Under the pieces are notes generated by a model. The model was given only the letters and a program-made list of their open reading frames with translations. It was not told the DNA's origin and did not search any database. From Euzebyella saccharophila (GTDB lineage: Bacteria > Bacteroidota > Bacteroidia > Flavobacteriales > Flavobacteriaceae), in contig NZ_JACYFJ010000001.1 of assembly GCF_014855495.1 (NCBI RefSeq), positions 372,001 through 436,000 of the forward strand: a DNA stretch of 64,000 nt, in the 5' to 3' direction. How positions within the stretch are numbered: the first letter of the stretch is position 1; every line of letters starts with the position of its first letter. The position numbers were made by a program, and so were the translations under genes. This document shows positions 36,788 through 47,040 of this stretch, one piece after another.

Positions 36788-37333
36788 TTATGCATGTTGT
36801 TCTTCATGCTTACCTTCTTTGATTTCCTCAATCAACTTATCGTTAAAAGCAGGTAAATCGTTCGGATTTCTACTGGTTACAAAGCCTTGGTCTACTACAA
36901 CCTCTTGGTCTACCCAATTGGCACCGGCATTTACCAAGTCGTCTTTGATGGAACTGAAAGATGTTAATTTTCTTCCTTTTACTACGTCGGCACTGATTAA
37001 GATTTGTGGTGCGTGGCAAATGGCCGCTACAGGCTTTTCTTGTTTGAAAAAGTCTCTCACGAATACCAGAGCGTCTTCGTTTCTCCTTAACATATCAGGA
37101 TTGATTACACCGCCCGGTAACATCAGGGCATTATAATCGTTCGCACTAACTTGATCCAACGTTTTATCAACTTTATAGGAATTTGACCAGTTTCCATCGG
37201 CCCATCCTTTAATTTCTCCAGCTTCCGGACTTACGATTTCTACGTTAAATCCTTCTTTTTCCATCGCTTCTTTTGGCGACTTCAATTCACTTTCTTCAAA
37301 TCCATTTGTAGCTAAAATTGCTATCCTCTTCAT
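36788..37333 (-). CDS. DJ-1/PfpI-family protein (YhbO-like)
   Basis: A 181-residue class I glutamine-amidotransferase-like protein. Nucleophile cysteine in AAICHAPQIL with preceding E in NGFEESEL, as in PfpI/YhbO proteins, which act as stress proteins (proposed protease, deglycase or holdase). Own terminator; C-terminal His-rich tail GKHEEQHA. Predicted cytoplasmic. Confidence 0.88.
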   Translation of the reverse strand: MKRIAILATNGFEESELKSPKEAMEKEGFNVEIVSPEAGEIKGWADGNWSNSYKVDKTLDQVSANDYNALMLPGGVINPDMLRRNEDALVFVRDFFKQEKPVAAICHAPQILISADVVKGRKLTSFSSIKDDLVNAGANWVDQEVVVDQGFVTSRNPNDLPAFNDKLIEEIKEGKHEEQHA

Positions 37334-37427
37334 TTGTATATTGTTTTATATGATTAATAATTAATTACATTACAAATATACCCCGCTAAGGCCGCCCGGA
37401 TCAACGGTAAACAAGAGGATATTTGCT

Positions 37428-37898
37428 CTATTGCTGAAGCTGTAGGTGCACCAATACTTCTTTTAGGCATCGATCTAGTTCTTTCTTTATTTCCGTTTCC
37501 CAAAACCTAAAAACTTTATAGCCTTGTCTGTCTAATTCTTCATTTACCTCAGCATCCCTTTGCATGTTCCTTTCAATTTTAGCAATCCAAAATTCCCGAT
37601 TGGTCTTAATCTTGGGTTTACGCTCTTCCCAATTGAAACCATGCCAATACTCCCCATCAATAAAGATGACGGTTCTATATTTTTTCAGGACGATGTCCGG
37701 CTTCCCGATCAGCTTCTTATAATCAACCCGGTATCTGTATCCCGCTGCATAAAGTGCCTTTCTAAAAGCAAGTTCAGGTTTGGTATTCTTACCGCGGATC
37801 TTACTCATTATTTTGGAACGCTTGGGTGTCGTATAAAAACCAGACTCCTCATTAAAACGTGGAACCTTAATACGTTCTTCAGGATATTTCTTTGACAT
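37428..37898 (-). CDS. vsr: Very short patch repair endonuclease-like protein
   Basis: A 156-residue Vsr-family endonuclease, which nicks at T:G mismatches from 5-methylcytosine deamination. Seen: MSKIRGKNTKPELAFRKALYAAGYRYR, the catalytic Asp in KPDIVLKKYRTVIFIDGEYWHG, and EFWIAKIERNMQRDAEVNEELDRQGYKVFRFWE. The structural-zinc motif HGCFWH of E. coli Vsr is DGEYWHG here, so zinc binding is probably altered. No cytosine methylase gene lies next to it. Sits between pfpI and the sdh operon. Confidence 0.85.
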   Translation of the reverse strand: MSKKYPEERIKVPRFNEESGFYTTPKRSKIMSKIRGKNTKPELAFRKALYAAGYRYRVDYKKLIGKPDIVLKKYRTVIFIDGEYWHGFNWEERKPKIKTNREFWIAKIERNMQRDAEVNEELDRQGYKVFRFWETEIKKELDRCLKEVLVHLQLQQ

Positions 37899-37913
37899 GC
37901 TTTAAAATAAAAA

Positions 37914-37946
37914 AATCCCGCATTCCTTTCATTGGAATACGGGATT
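37914..37946 (-). terminator. Terminator of the sdhCAB operon
   Basis: Imperfect 13-bp stem AATCCCGCATTCC (37914-37926) with GGAATACGGGATT (37934-37946), one mismatch, preceded by a run of A on the plus strand (T in the minus transcript). It lies 56 bp after sdhB and just before vsr. Confidence 0.8.
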
Positions 37947-38001
37947 GATTTTATCCTGTTAACTAAAGAAATTGATTCATGAGAATCAACCCTTGGGTTT
38001 G

Positions 38002-38757
38002 CTATCCTTTTATACTAGCAGTTAAATACTCTCGGTTCATGCGTGCAATGGTCTCCAAGGAAATGCCTTTTGGGCATTCTACCTCACAGGCACCAGTATT
38101 GGTACAGTTACCAAAACCTTCCAAATCCATTTGCTTTACCATATTCTGAACCCTTTCCGTGGCCTCTACTTGCCCTTGTGGCAATAAGGCGTATTGGGAA
38201 ACCTTGGCTCCAACAAATAACATCGCCGAAGCATTTTTACAGGTAGCCACACACGCACCACATCCAATACAAGTAGCGGCATCCATTGCTTTATCCGCTG
38301 CTTCCTTTGCAATGGGCAATGCGTTCGCATCTTGTGTGTTTCCGGAAGTATTCACGGAAATGTAGCCTCCCGCATGTTGTATGCGATCAAAGGAGGACCT
38401 GTCTACCACCAAATCTTTCATTACAGGAAAAGCTTTGGCCCTAAACGGTTCTATGGTGATAGTGTCTCCATCCTTGAACATACGCATGTGCAATTGGCAA
38501 GTGGTCACTCCCCTATCAGGGCCGTGTGCCTCTCCGTTAATGAACATGGAACACATACCACAGATACCTTCGCGACAGTCGTGATCGAAAGCTACCGGGT
38601 CTTCTCCTTTGTTTATAAGCTGTTCATTTAAAACATCCATCATTTCCAAGAAAGACATGTGCTCAGAAATATCGGATACTTTATAATCAACCATTTTACC
38701 CTTACTTTTTGAGTCTTTTTGCCTCCAAATTTTAAGTGTAAGATTCATGTTGCTCAT
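38002..38757 (-). CDS. sdhB: Succinate dehydrogenase iron-sulfur subunit
   Basis: A 251-residue Fe-S subunit passing electrons from SdhA to quinone. The 2Fe-2S site is [10 protein letters not shown] and a downstream cysteine; the 4Fe-4S and 3Fe-4S sites are [11 protein letters not shown] and [15 protein letters not shown]. Last of the sdhC-sdhA-sdhB set, 10 bp after sdhA, and ended by a terminator. Confidence 0.96.
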   Translation of the reverse strand: MSNMNLTLKIWRQKDSKSKGKMVDYKVSDISEHMSFLEMMDVLNEQLINKGEDPVAFDHDCREGICGMCSMFINGEAHGPDRGVTTCQLHMRMFKDGDTITIEPFRAKAFPVMKDLVVDRSSFDRIQHAGGYISVNTSGNTQDANALPIAKEAADKAMDAATCIGCGACVATCKNASAMLFVGAKVSQYALLPQGQVEATERVQNMVKQMDLEGFGNCTNTGACEVECPKGISLETIARMNREYLTASIKG

Positions 38758-38767
38758 ATCCTTAATT

Positions 38768-40783
38768 TTATTTGTACGAACGTTGTTTCAGTTCGATATC
38801 GTTAAATTCTAATTCTTCTTTGTGTAAAACCGCATCGGCAGGTTCTCCTGTATATTCCCAAGCGGAAACAAAAGCAAAGTCCTCGTCATTACGCTTGGCC
38901 TCTCCTTTTTGCTCACCATCAAGCTCTACGGATTCTTCCCTAAAATGACCTCCACAAGATTCCTCCCTAACAAGTGCATCCTTGGCAAACAGTTCACCTA
39001 ACTCCAAGAAATCTGCTACTCTACCGGCTTTCTCCAATTCTGGATTTAGCTCATCCATTTTCCCGGGAACGGAGACATTTTTCCAGAAGTCTTCACGCAA
39101 TTCCTTTATCTCTGCTATAGCCTCTTTAAGACCTTGAGCGTTTCTGGACATACCGCATTTCTCCCACATGATATTACCCAATTTCTTGTGGTAATAGTCA
39201 ACAGAATGTTCGCCCTTGTTATTCACGAAAAAGCTCAAGCGTTCTCTTACTTCCTTCTCAGCTTCTTCAAACTCCGGGCCTTCGGTTGAAATTCTACCCG
39301 TTCTAATATCACCTGACAGGTAATCCCCAATCGTATATGGCAAAACAAAATACCCATCTGCAAGTCCTTGCATCAATGCCGAAGCTCCCAACCGGTTGGC
39401 ACCATGATCGGAGAAATTCGCCTCCCCAATACAATATAGGCCGGGTACGGTAGTCATTAGGTTATAATCTACCCAAACGCCACCCATGGTATAGTGCACC
39501 GCAGGATAAATCATCATTGGGGTTTCATACGGATTTTCATCGACGATTTTCTCGTACATCTGAAACAAGTTTCCATATTTTGCCTCTACGATTGCTTTAC
39601 CTAAATCATATATTTTAGAGGCCGATGGATTGCTGATATTCTGAATTTTTGCCTGTTCCTTACCATAACGGGTAATTGCCGAAGCAAAATCCAAATATAC
39701 CGCCTCCCCTGTAGCATTTACTCCGTAGCCGGCATCACAACGCTCCTTTGCTGCCCTAGAAGCAACATCTCTAGGTACAAGGTTACCAAAGGCAGGATAA
39801 CGTCTCTCCAAGTAGTAGTCTCTTTCTTCCTCAGAAAGATCTGTTGGTTTCTTACGCCCCTCCCTAATAGCTTTTACATCTTCCATATTTTTGGGAACCC
39901 AAATACGACCATCATTCCGAAGGGACTCCGACATTAGTGTCAATTTGGACTGGTAATCCCCAGAACGAGGTATACAGGTTGGGTGTATTTGAGTATAACA
40001 AGGATTGGCAAAGAAAGCCCCCTTTTTATGAATTTTCCAACCCGCGGAAACGTTAGACCCCATCGCGTTGGTAGAAAGGAAGAAAACATTTCCATAACCA
40101 CCAGAAGCTATCACTACGGCGTGAGCCGAGTGGCGCTCAATTTCACCGGTCACTAGGTTACGGGCAATAATTCCTCGTGCCTTTCCGTCAATCTTTACAA
40201 CATCAAGCATTTCATGACGGTTGAACATTTCAATCTTACCACGGGCTATTTGCCTGTTCATGGCCGAATAGGCCCCTAGTAGCAATTGCTGACCTGTTTG
40301 CCCCTTGGCGTAGAAAGTTCTTGAAACCAATACCCCTCCAAAAGAACGGTTATCCAGAAGACCACCGTAGTCACGGGCGAATGGAACCCCTTGGGCCACG
40401 CATTGGTCAATTATATTCGCTGAAACTTCCGCCAAACGGTAAACATTGGCTTCCCGTGAGCGGTAGTCACCCCCTTTTACAGTATCATAAAACAATCTGT
40501 AAGTGGAGTCGCCATCTCCCTGATAGTTCTTTGCAGCGTTAATTCCCCCTTGAGCAGCAATGGAATGTGCTCTCCTTGGGGAATCTTGATAACAAAACGC
40601 CTTCACGTTATAGCCCAATTCTGCCAAAGTAGCGGAGGCAGAACCGCCAGCAAGACCTGTACCCACCACAATTACGTCTATAAGACGCTTATTGGCAGGG
40701 TTAACAAGATTAATATGATTTTTATGGTTTGTCCACTTATCTTTCAATGGACCTTTAGGTACTTTAGAATCCAATACTGCCAT
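38768..40783 (-). CDS. sdhA: Succinate dehydrogenase flavoprotein subunit
   Basis: A 671-residue subunit carrying covalently bound FAD and the dicarboxylate site. FAD-binding [19 protein letters not shown] near residue 40, His-flavin site [13 protein letters not shown], and catalytic region with the [26 protein letters not shown] and C-terminal [18 protein letters not shown] motifs. Length and the lone 222-residue cytochrome match the class B succinate:menaquinone type. Starts 4 bp after sdhC. Confidence 0.97.
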   Translation of the reverse strand: MAVLDSKVPKGPLKDKWTNHKNHINLVNPANKRLIDVIVVGTGLAGGSASATLAELGYNVKAFCYQDSPRRAHSIAAQGGINAAKNYQGDGDSTYRLFYDTVKGGDYRSREANVYRLAEVSANIIDQCVAQGVPFARDYGGLLDNRSFGGVLVSRTFYAKGQTGQQLLLGAYSAMNRQIARGKIEMFNRHEMLDVVKIDGKARGIIARNLVTGEIERHSAHAVVIASGGYGNVFFLSTNAMGSNVSAGWKIHKKGAFFANPCYTQIHPTCIPRSGDYQSKLTLMSESLRNDGRIWVPKNMEDVKAIREGRKKPTDLSEEERDYYLERRYPAFGNLVPRDVASRAAKERCDAGYGVNATGEAVYLDFASAITRYGKEQAKIQNISNPSASKIYDLGKAIVEAKYGNLFQMYEKIVDENPYETPMMIYPAVHYTMGGVWVDYNLMTTVPGLYCIGEANFSDHGANRLGASALMQGLADGYFVLPYTIGDYLSGDIRTGRISTEGPEFEEAEKEVRERLSFFVNNKGEHSVDYYHKKLGNIMWEKCGMSRNAQGLKEAIAEIKELREDFWKNVSVPGKMDELNPELEKAGRVADFLELGELFAKDALVREESCGGHFREESVELDGEQKGEAKRNDEDFAFVSAWEYTGEPADAVLHKEELEFNDIELKQRSYK

Positions 40784-40787
40784 ATAT

Positions 40788-41456
40788 TTAATGTGTTATT
40801 GGGTTAAGATGATGGTATAAAGCGATAAATATGAATCCCAAAGGAATAACAATCGCATATACTTTTGTAAAAGTTTGTATGGCCGATTTGTATTTATTGT
40901 TCACACCCATACTTTGAAATGAGGAAGCAAATCCATGCCAAAGGTGCAATGCCAATAGGACAAAGGAAATTACATAGATAACCGTACGCCAAAAAGGTTC
41001 AAACTTTTCAACCGTTTCCTCATAATACCTTGTAGGGTCTTCTGGGTTACCCGCAATGTATTTATAGCTCATTTCATGTACCCAAAAATCATAAAAATGA
41101 AGACCCAGGAACGCCAACACTACAAGACCTGTAATGATCATGTTTCTTGACATCCAAGAGGCATTGGCACTTCCGTTGTACTTGTTGTATTTGATGGCCC
41201 TTGCATTGTTGTTTTTAATTTCCAAGGCAATTCCCATAACAAAATGAACTATCACCCCTGCAATTAATATGGGCTGAAGTACAAATTGCACCAATCCGTT
41301 GTAGCCCATAAAATGGGACCACTCGTTAAAGGTATCGGGCGCAATGACCGATGTAATGTTTATGGTAAAGTGTTGGGCCAGAAAAAAGACCAAAAAAAGA
41401 CCCGATAAGGCCATAACGACTTTTCGGGCTATCGAAGATTTTATCAATCCGCTCAT
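40788..41456 (-). CDS. sdhC: Succinate dehydrogenase cytochrome b subunit
   Basis: A 222-residue membrane anchor with about five helices, binding heme b and reacting with menaquinone. Conserved histidines lie in [53 protein letters not shown] and IALYHHLNP. First gene of the operon; a strong promoter lies 32 bp upstream. Confidence 0.93.
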   Translation of the reverse strand: MSGLIKSSIARKVVMALSGLFLVFFLAQHFTINITSVIAPDTFNEWSHFMGYNGLVQFVLQPILIAGVIVHFVMGIALEIKNNNARAIKYNKYNGSANASWMSRNMIITGLVVLAFLGLHFYDFWVHEMSYKYIAGNPEDPTRYYEETVEKFEPFWRTVIYVISFVLLALHLWHGFASSFQSMGVNNKYKSAIQTFTKVYAIVIPLGFIFIALYHHLNPITH

Positions 41457-41487
41457 TATTAAGTTTCAATTAGTTTTAGACCGTCTA

Positions 41488-41519
41488 CAAAAATAGTTCA
41501 TAGACGCCGCTTTAACAAA
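41488..41519 (-). promoter_or_regulatory. sdhCAB promoter
   Basis: On the minus strand: -33 TTTG (41516-41519), 20 bp, then -7 TATTTTTG (41488-41495), an exact TAnnTTTG match. Predicted start near 41484, giving a leader of about 28 nt. The 319-bp gap 41457-41775 also holds CCGC/GCGG arms (41507-41531) around the -33 element that could be an operator, and a weak rimK -7 (TATTTTTA, near 41739). No gene or RNA seen in it. Confidence 0.65.
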
Positions 41520-41775
41520 CTTTGAACGCGGTATCCAAGGTTATTTAGACCCATTATAATCAAGACGTTTTAGCTGTTTAATCTCTCTATAAAAAACACC
41601 GCTTTTTGAGGTAAAAAATTAAACAATAACACATCTAACCAAATAAAATTATAGCCTCCTAAAACCTCTCAATTATCTTAATTTCATCTATTTAAGACCT
41701 ATTTTACCATTCTACGAATAACAATCCGTAACAAATTGTATTTTTAGAACGTTCAAAATCAACTAGCACATAAGC

Positions 41776-42669
41776 ATGGATATTGCCCTGCTCTCCGTGA
41801 GCAATAACGTTTATTCAACGCAAAGAATAGCCCAAGAAGCTCAAAACCTAGGCCATTATATTGAACAGGTTGACCATACCCAATGCTCAGTAAAACTTGG
41901 TGGCGAATCTCCCGCAATTTATTTAAGGGAAGAAAATATCACCAACGAATTTGATGCTATCATTCCTAGAATTGGCGCTAAAGTAACCAAGCACGGAGTA
42001 GCCATTGTTAAACAATTTGAAATTAATGGTACGTTTAGTTCCGCACGATCACTGAGCATTGCAAGGGCGAGAAATAAGATAAGGTCCCTGCAGCTTATGT
42101 CACAAAAGGGTATTCCCATTCCTGAAACCTTATTTTCCATTGACCCTGATACTATTGAGGAACAAATAAAAATACTTGGTGGCGCACCTGTTATCATAAA
42201 AATCCAAGAAGGGACCCACGGTTTGGGCGTTATTCTTGCCGAATCCCAAAAGTCTGCAAAATCCATTATTGATACGTTCTATAAAATGGATACCAGCATT
42301 TTACTCCAGAAATATATAGCGGAAAGCAATGGTGAGGACATTCGCATTTTTGTGGTGGGCGATAAAGTGGTAGCAAGTATGAAGCGCATAAGTTCCCAAG
42401 ATGAATTTAGAAGCAATGTGCACAGGGGCGGTAAAACAGAAAAAATAAAACTCACCAAAAAAGAAGAGGAAATTGCCATTAACGCGGCCAAACATATAGG
42501 GCTGGGAGTTGCAGGAGTTGACCTTATAAGATCCAATAAAGGCCCTTTATTGATAGAAGTCAACGCCTCCCCAGGACTACGAGGTATTGAGGCTGCCACA
42601 GGAATAAATGTAGCAAGGGAAATTGTTCTTTACGTAGAAAAAAATTGCAAAAAGAAACGATGGAGATAA
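41776..42669 (+). CDS. rimK: RimK-family ATP-grasp glutamate ligase
   Basis: A 297-residue ATP-grasp enzyme; family members add glutamate to ribosomal protein S6 C-termini or make related gamma- or alpha-linked peptides. Signatures: TFSSARSLSIARARNKIRSLQ, PVIIKIQEGTHGLGVILAES, EDIRIFVVGDKVVASMKRIS, GVAGVDLIRSNKGPLLIEVNASPGLRGIEAATG. Its stop lies 10 bases inside the next gene. Confidence 0.92.
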   Translation: MDIALLSVSNNVYSTQRIAQEAQNLGHYIEQVDHTQCSVKLGGESPAIYLREENITNEFDAIIPRIGAKVTKHGVAIVKQFEINGTFSSARSLSIARARNKIRSLQLMSQKGIPIPETLFSIDPDTIEEQIKILGGAPVIIKIQEGTHGLGVILAESQKSAKSIIDTFYKMDTSILLQKYIAESNGEDIRIFVVGDKVVASMKRISSQDEFRSNVHRGGKTEKIKLTKKEEEIAINAAKHIGLGVAGVDLIRSNKGPLLIEVNASPGLRGIEAATGINVAREIVLYVEKNCKKKRWR

Positions 42670-43649
42670 ACCACAATAAGGAGATTACCATTGGGGGCAC
42701 TACCGTAAAGCCAGGTCAAAATAAGCTTGTAAACATAAGTATTGACCGACTGCCAACCGGAACACTAATCGATATACCGGTATATGTGTTCAATGCAAAA
42801 AAACCCGGTCCCGTTGTCTTGGTTCAGGCGGGATTACATGGAGATGAGGTAAACGGTGTAGAAGTGGTAAGAAGAATGCTGGCCGAAAAGCAATTGCAGG
42901 TCTCAAAAGGAGCTGTTATTGCAGTGCCCATTCTTAATATTTTTGGTTTTATACATTTTTCTAGGGACGTACCAGATGGGAAGGATGTGAATAGAAGTTT
43001 TCCGGGGACTAAATCAGGTTCTATGGCCAGTAGAATAGCTTTTCATTATACCCGTGAAATACTTCCGCATATAGATTTTGGCATTGACCTACATACTGGT
43101 GGAGGACAAAGACATAACTTTCCTCAAATAAGATTTACCCAAGAAGACAAAAATAGTAGGGAGCTAGCTAAGTTATTCAATGCCCCGTTATGTTTTCCTT
43201 CCAGTCTAATTAAAGGCTCCTTTAGAAAAACGGCATTTAACCTTAACAAACCGATCATCGTGTACGAAGCAGGTGAAAGTATGCGATTTGATGATTTTTC
43301 CATTTCAGAAGGAATCCAAGGAGTTTTAAATATCCTTAAACATTTTGGAATGACGGAAACGGAAATTAAAATAAAACCACCGAGCTCACTTTATTTAGAG
43401 GATCGAAAATGGCTACGTGCTCCCACTGCCGGAATGTTTGTACCTAAAGTTAAAAATGGCGGCCCTATAAAAAGTGGTGAATTAATGGGATTGGTTTCGG
43501 ACACTTTTGCCAAACGAACCAAAAAGATAAAAGCTCCTTATGATGGAGTGGTTATTTGTATAAATCATCAGGCCGTAGTGAACCAAGGCGATGCTCTTTT
43601 TCATATTGGAAAGAAAATGCAACAGACTGATCAGTATGTTCTTAACTGA
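42660..43649 (+). CDS. AstE/aspartoacylase-family zinc hydrolase
   Basis: A 329-residue M14-type zinc carboxypeptidase-fold protein. Zinc ligands in QAGLHGDEVNGVEVVRRML (H and E) and GIDLHTGGGQRHN, and a YEAGESMRFDD catalytic region; a C-terminal beta-barrel domain follows. Family includes N-succinylglutamate desuccinylase and aspartoacylase. Start chosen at ATG 42660 overlapping rimK; an upstream TTG is less likely. Co-occurrence with rimK suggests a linked amidation/deamidation pathway. Confidence 0.85.
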   Translation: MEINHNKEITIGGTTVKPGQNKLVNISIDRLPTGTLIDIPVYVFNAKKPGPVVLVQAGLHGDEVNGVEVVRRMLAEKQLQVSKGAVIAVPILNIFGFIHFSRDVPDGKDVNRSFPGTKSGSMASRIAFHYTREILPHIDFGIDLHTGGGQRHNFPQIRFTQEDKNSRELAKLFNAPLCFPSSLIKGSFRKTAFNLNKPIIVYEAGESMRFDDFSISEGIQGVLNILKHFGMTETEIKIKPPSSLYLEDRKWLRAPTAGMFVPKVKNGGPIKSGELMGLVSDTFAKRTKKIKAPYDGVVICINHQAVVNQGDALFHIGKKMQQTDQYVLN

Positions 43650-43748
43650 GGAACTCAGCAATTTTTCATCGTTTGTGCCGTTTACCGATTTTAAGTCTAG
43701 CTTAGTCCCGTTTTACAGGACTTTGCATCCACTTTAAGAACTGCCTAC

Positions 43749-43766
43749 ACCGACTCGTTAGTCGGT
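43749..43766 (+). terminator. Possible terminator after the AstE-like gene
   Basis: Hairpin ACCGACT/AGTCGGT with loop CGTT, followed by only three T. Between convergent genes; the T-run is weak. Confidence 0.4.
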
Positions 43767-43795
43767 TTGAATGATTGTAGCTCACTTAGATATTT

Positions 43796-44185
43796 TCAAC
43801 CCTCCATATCTTCCAACTGAATGGAAAGGGCCTTCGTTGATAGCTGTACTTCGATAAATGATAATACTAAACTGACCATTAAAGCCAACAGACTGATACC
43901 AAAAACCAGATTGGCCCAAAATCGCTGTTCGATATAAATTAACGACATGGTGATAACCGCCAATAAAAAACTAAAGATAGCGGTGGCCTGCATGTTTTTG
44001 ATGATGGTCAGCCGTTTTCGGAGTTTTCTAACTTGTAATGCTATGGTGCCCGATTCTGTTTCTTGGTATTTTTGGTGCAATTGCCTGATCAAGGCCGCAA
44101 TGGCCAAATACCTCGCATTGTAGGCCAACATAGTCAAGGAGATGGCCGGGAATAAAAGTGCCGGAATGCTAAGGGTCAATTCCAT
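43796..44185 (-). CDS. DUF2721 membrane protein
   Basis: A 129-residue protein of the DUF2721 family. Helix 1 (residues 1-25, IPALLFPAISLTMLAYNARYLAI) and two C-terminal helices (AIFSFLLAVITMSLIYI, NLVFGISLLALMVSLVLSF) with a central charged coiled helix containing REIR-like RKLRKRL. Function unknown. It abuts ThuA: its ATG ends at 44185 and the ThuA stop begins at 44186. Confidence 0.8.
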   Translation of the reverse strand: MELTLSIPALLFPAISLTMLAYNARYLAIAALIRQLHQKYQETESGTIALQVRKLRKRLTIIKNMQATAIFSFLLAVITMSLIYIEQRFWANLVFGISLLALMVSLVLSFIEVQLSTKALSIQLEDMEG

Positions 44186-45160
44186 CTACTCTAGGAATTT
44201 TACAGAACTTGACTTTTCTGCCGTTGGAAAGTTATCCGGAATTTCTTGGGTCACCTTTCCTGTGGCGGCCCATTCGCTGCCCCGTAACATACTCACCATA
44301 AAACCAACGCTCTCAACAGAATAATCGGCATGGCCCATGATATTGTGGAAAATTCGGCCTTTGCCATAATTCAATACCATTAAAGCTGGTTCGTGCCTAG
44401 CCGTACCTTTATACTCTTCCGAAGAATAAGCGGTTGCCAAAACTTCCATATTTTCGGCAGGGCCTCTTAAACAATCATAGAGTTCATCTTTGGCATGCAA
44501 CCATTTTTTGGGCATACCTTTTGTAATGGGGTGGTCAAAATTGCGAACCTGAATCTGGTATTCATGTTGTGGACCATGGGAACCGGCATGACCGGGAGAA
44601 TTATCCCTTATCAATTTTCCTTCATCGTTGTAATATACGTACGGACCGTCTTTTTCGTTTCTGTCTCCCCATCCACCTAGTCCAATCATTTGGTTGTAGG
44701 CTTCCCATTCAGGAAAGGAGTTATCAGCGGCATGAAAAACGACAAGTCCGCCCCCTTTTTTGATAAACTTTTCAAACTCTTTTTTGGTTTCCTCTGGCCA
44801 TGGTGCGGCATTCCATCCAAAATTACAGACAATCAAATCGTATTTTGAGAATTTTGGTGCGTAAGCAGGATCCGCCTTGGGTTTCTCAAAAGCTTCAGTT
44901 CCTTCCGTTCCTGCAATACTATAATCTTCTAAAAATTGTTCTCCCTGCCAGGTGTAGGCAGAACGGGCGACATCCACAGAAAACAACCCTGTTTTCTCCA
45001 TTTCCGCCTTTAACATATATGTAATCTTAGGCCAATGTTCGTGATTGTTTTGCCCATCTACAATAAGCGTTTTAATTGATTTTTCTGAGGATTGGGAAAT
45101 ACCGAGGCTACAAATCATAGTGGCCAAAACTGTGAGAATAATACGTGGTTGAGTCTTCAT
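44186..45160 (-). CDS. Secreted ThuA-domain protein
   Basis: A 324-residue exported protein: signal peptide ends LGISQS, then a ThuA (trehalose-utilisation, glutamine-amidotransferase-like) domain. Seen: IVDGQNNHEHWPKI, IVCNFGWNAAPWPEETKKEFEKFIKKGGGLVVFHAADNSFPEW, HEPALMVLNYGKGRIFHNIMGHADYS. ThuA-like proteins occur in sugar catabolism clusters; the reaction is uncertain. It is immediately upstream of DUF2721 with no gap. Confidence 0.85.
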   Translation of the reverse strand: MKTQPRIILTVLATMICSLGISQSSEKSIKTLIVDGQNNHEHWPKITYMLKAEMEKTGLFSVDVARSAYTWQGEQFLEDYSIAGTEGTEAFEKPKADPAYAPKFSKYDLIVCNFGWNAAPWPEETKKEFEKFIKKGGGLVVFHAADNSFPEWEAYNQMIGLGGWGDRNEKDGPYVYYNDEGKLIRDNSPGHAGSHGPQHEYQIQVRNFDHPITKGMPKKWLHAKDELYDCLRGPAENMEVLATAYSSEEYKGTARHEPALMVLNYGKGRIFHNIMGHADYSVESVGFMVSMLRGSEWAATGKVTQEIPDNFPTAEKSSSVKFLE

Positions 45161-45265
45161 ATTTCATTTTTGCCCTATAAATATAATAGATTACCTAGAA
45201 GAATTTATAGTAAGAGGGAACAATCTAGGTGATTCGTTGTAAATTCACTTTCTCTTTGCCGAATT

Positions 45266-46426
45266 ATGAACGTGAGAATTAAACCACCAAAAAGCAAACT
45301 TCCGGAAGTAAAGACAACCATTTTTTCTACTATTGGAGTATTGGCCCGAAAGTATAATGCGACCGACCTATCACAAGGTTTTCCGAATTTTGAAATAGAT
45401 CCTGAACTTATTAGGCTAGTTAATGAATCGATGCACTTTGGATACAATCAATATGCGCCCATGCAGGGTCATTTGGGTTTACGGGAAGCCATATCGGAAA
45501 AAATTGAAAAGCTACATAAAACCCGCTACCATGTGGATGATGAAATTACCATCACCGTAGGTGCTACCCAAGCTATTTACACCTCCATTGCTGCCTTTGT
45601 ACACCCCGGAGACGAAGTGATTATTCTTAAACCTTCTTACGATAGTTACGAACCTTCCATTTTGGCCAATGGAGGTACTCCTGTTCCTGTTCAAATGAGC
45701 AAAGGCGATTACCAAGTGGATTGGACTGAACTTAAGGAAAAAATTTCAGGGAAGACTAGAATGATGATTATCAACACGCCCCACAACCCAAGTGGCAGAG
45801 TCTTCAGTAAAGAGGAAATGCTTCAACTGCAAGAAATTTTGAGACCCACCAACATTATACTTATTAGTGACGAGGTATACGAACATATTGTTTTTAACAA
45901 TTATGAGCATCAAAGTGCGTCCAGATTTGAAGATTTGGCCCAACGCAGTTTTGTTTGTGCCTCCTTTGGCAAAACCTTTCATGTTACAGGGTGGAAAGTT
46001 GGTTACTGTGTGGCCCCAAAGGACTTAATGGCGGAGTTCAGAAAAGTGCATCAATTTGCAGTTTATTCCATACATCACCCCATTCAAAATGCTTTGGCAA
46101 CCTATCTAAAACAAGAAACGAACTATTTAAATCTACGAAAATTCTATCAGGATAAAAGGGATTTGTTCTTAAGTGCTTTGGCCGGTTCCAAATTTAAGTT
46201 CACACCAACCCAAGGAACTTATTTTCAGTTATTGGATTATACAAATATTACTTCTGAAGACGATGACCTTTTAGCGGAACGGCTTATAAAAGAACATCAA
46301 TTGGCCAGTATACCCATTTCATCGTTTAATATAGACCGCCGGCAAGATGGCGTTCTACGATTCTGTTTTGCCAAAAAGAAAGAGACCTTGTTAAAAGCAG
46401 CGGAGATTCTATGTAGTCTAAAGTGA
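45266..46426 (+). CDS. PLP-dependent aminotransferase (methionine/kynurenine type)
   Basis: A 386-residue class I/II aminotransferase like YbdL/kynurenine-oxoglutarate transaminases; methionine to 4-methylthio-2-oxobutyrate is a plausible reaction. Motifs: LSQGFPNF near the N-terminus, TVGATQAIYTSI, NTPHNPSGRVFS, the PLP lysine in CASFGKTFHVTGWKVGYC, and RLRFCFAKK-type end. It has no clear operon partner; GNAT converges 2 bp downstream. Confidence 0.9.
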   Translation: MNVRIKPPKSKLPEVKTTIFSTIGVLARKYNATDLSQGFPNFEIDPELIRLVNESMHFGYNQYAPMQGHLGLREAISEKIEKLHKTRYHVDDEITITVGATQAIYTSIAAFVHPGDEVIILKPSYDSYEPSILANGGTPVPVQMSKGDYQVDWTELKEKISGKTRMMIINTPHNPSGRVFSKEEMLQLQEILRPTNIILISDEVYEHIVFNNYEHQSASRFEDLAQRSFVCASFGKTFHVTGWKVGYCVAPKDLMAEFRKVHQFAVYSIHHPIQNALATYLKQETNYLNLRKFYQDKRDLFLSALAGSKFKFTPTQGTYFQLLDYTNITSEDDDLLAERLIKEHQLASIPISSFNIDRRQDGVLRFCFAKKKETLLKAAEILCSLK

Positions 46427-46427
46427 T

Positions 46428-46961
46428 TTAAACTGCAAGGTCGTACCTCATCAACCAATCAGTTTGCTTATCATCTCCCACTATATATGGATGAGTGCCA
46501 AATTTATAGAAGCCGTTTTTCTCATAGAACTTGATGGCACTGTGATTTTCTTCCCAGACCCCTAACCAAATAAAATTTTTATCTCTGTTCTTGGCAATGG
46601 TCTTCACTTCTTCTATCAGGTGCGCTCCAATTCCCTTTCCTTGATAATTTTGCAGCACATATATTCTCTCCAACTCCAAGGCCTCATCAATTTTCAAATC
46701 TGATTGTGCCCCAAATTCATTGACTTTAATATAACCTGCAAGTGCATCTCCATCCCATAAAAAGTAGAAAGAAGCGTGTTTTTGATTCAGTTCCTTTTTT
46801 AACCGATCTGCCGAAAAAGCTTCGGACATATACTTTTCAAAATCGACAGGGTCATTCTGCTTTTCAAAAGCAGCACGAAAGGTCTCACTTGAAATTTTCA
46901 CCAAGTTATCCAAATCACTTGATTGACATTTTATTAGACGGTACCGATGCTGTTCATCCAT
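46428..46961 (-). CDS. GNAT-family N-acetyltransferase
   Basis: A 177-residue GNAT acyltransferase. The acetyl-CoA loop is YQGKGIGAHLIEEVKTIA, followed by GVWEENHSAIKFYEKNGFYKFGTHPY. The start is ATG 46961 (MDEQHRYRLIK); an in-frame upstream start would add a hydrophobic stretch lying under the small-RNA terminator. Substrate unknown. Converges on the aminotransferase gene. Confidence 0.85.
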   Translation of the reverse strand: MDEQHRYRLIKCQSSDLDNLVKISSETFRAAFEKQNDPVDFEKYMSEAFSADRLKKELNQKHASFYFLWDGDALAGYIKVNEFGAQSDLKIDEALELERIYVLQNYQGKGIGAHLIEEVKTIAKNRDKNFIWLGVWEENHSAIKFYEKNGFYKFGTHPYIVGDDKQTDWLMRYDLAV

Positions 46962-46984
46962 GGTCCAATTTAAATAAAAGGCAT

Positions 46985-47017
46985 AAAAAAAGAGCAACCT
47001 TTGGGGAAATTGCTCTT
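46985..47017 (-). terminator. Terminator of small-RNA copy 4
   Basis: Stem AAGAGCAA (46990-46997) and TTGCTCTT (47010-47017) with a T-run on the minus strand at 46985-46990. It lies 24 bp upstream of the GNAT start and so also separates the two transcripts. Confidence 0.75.
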
Positions 47018-47040
47018 ACATTTTATTCTTTCAAAAAGTA

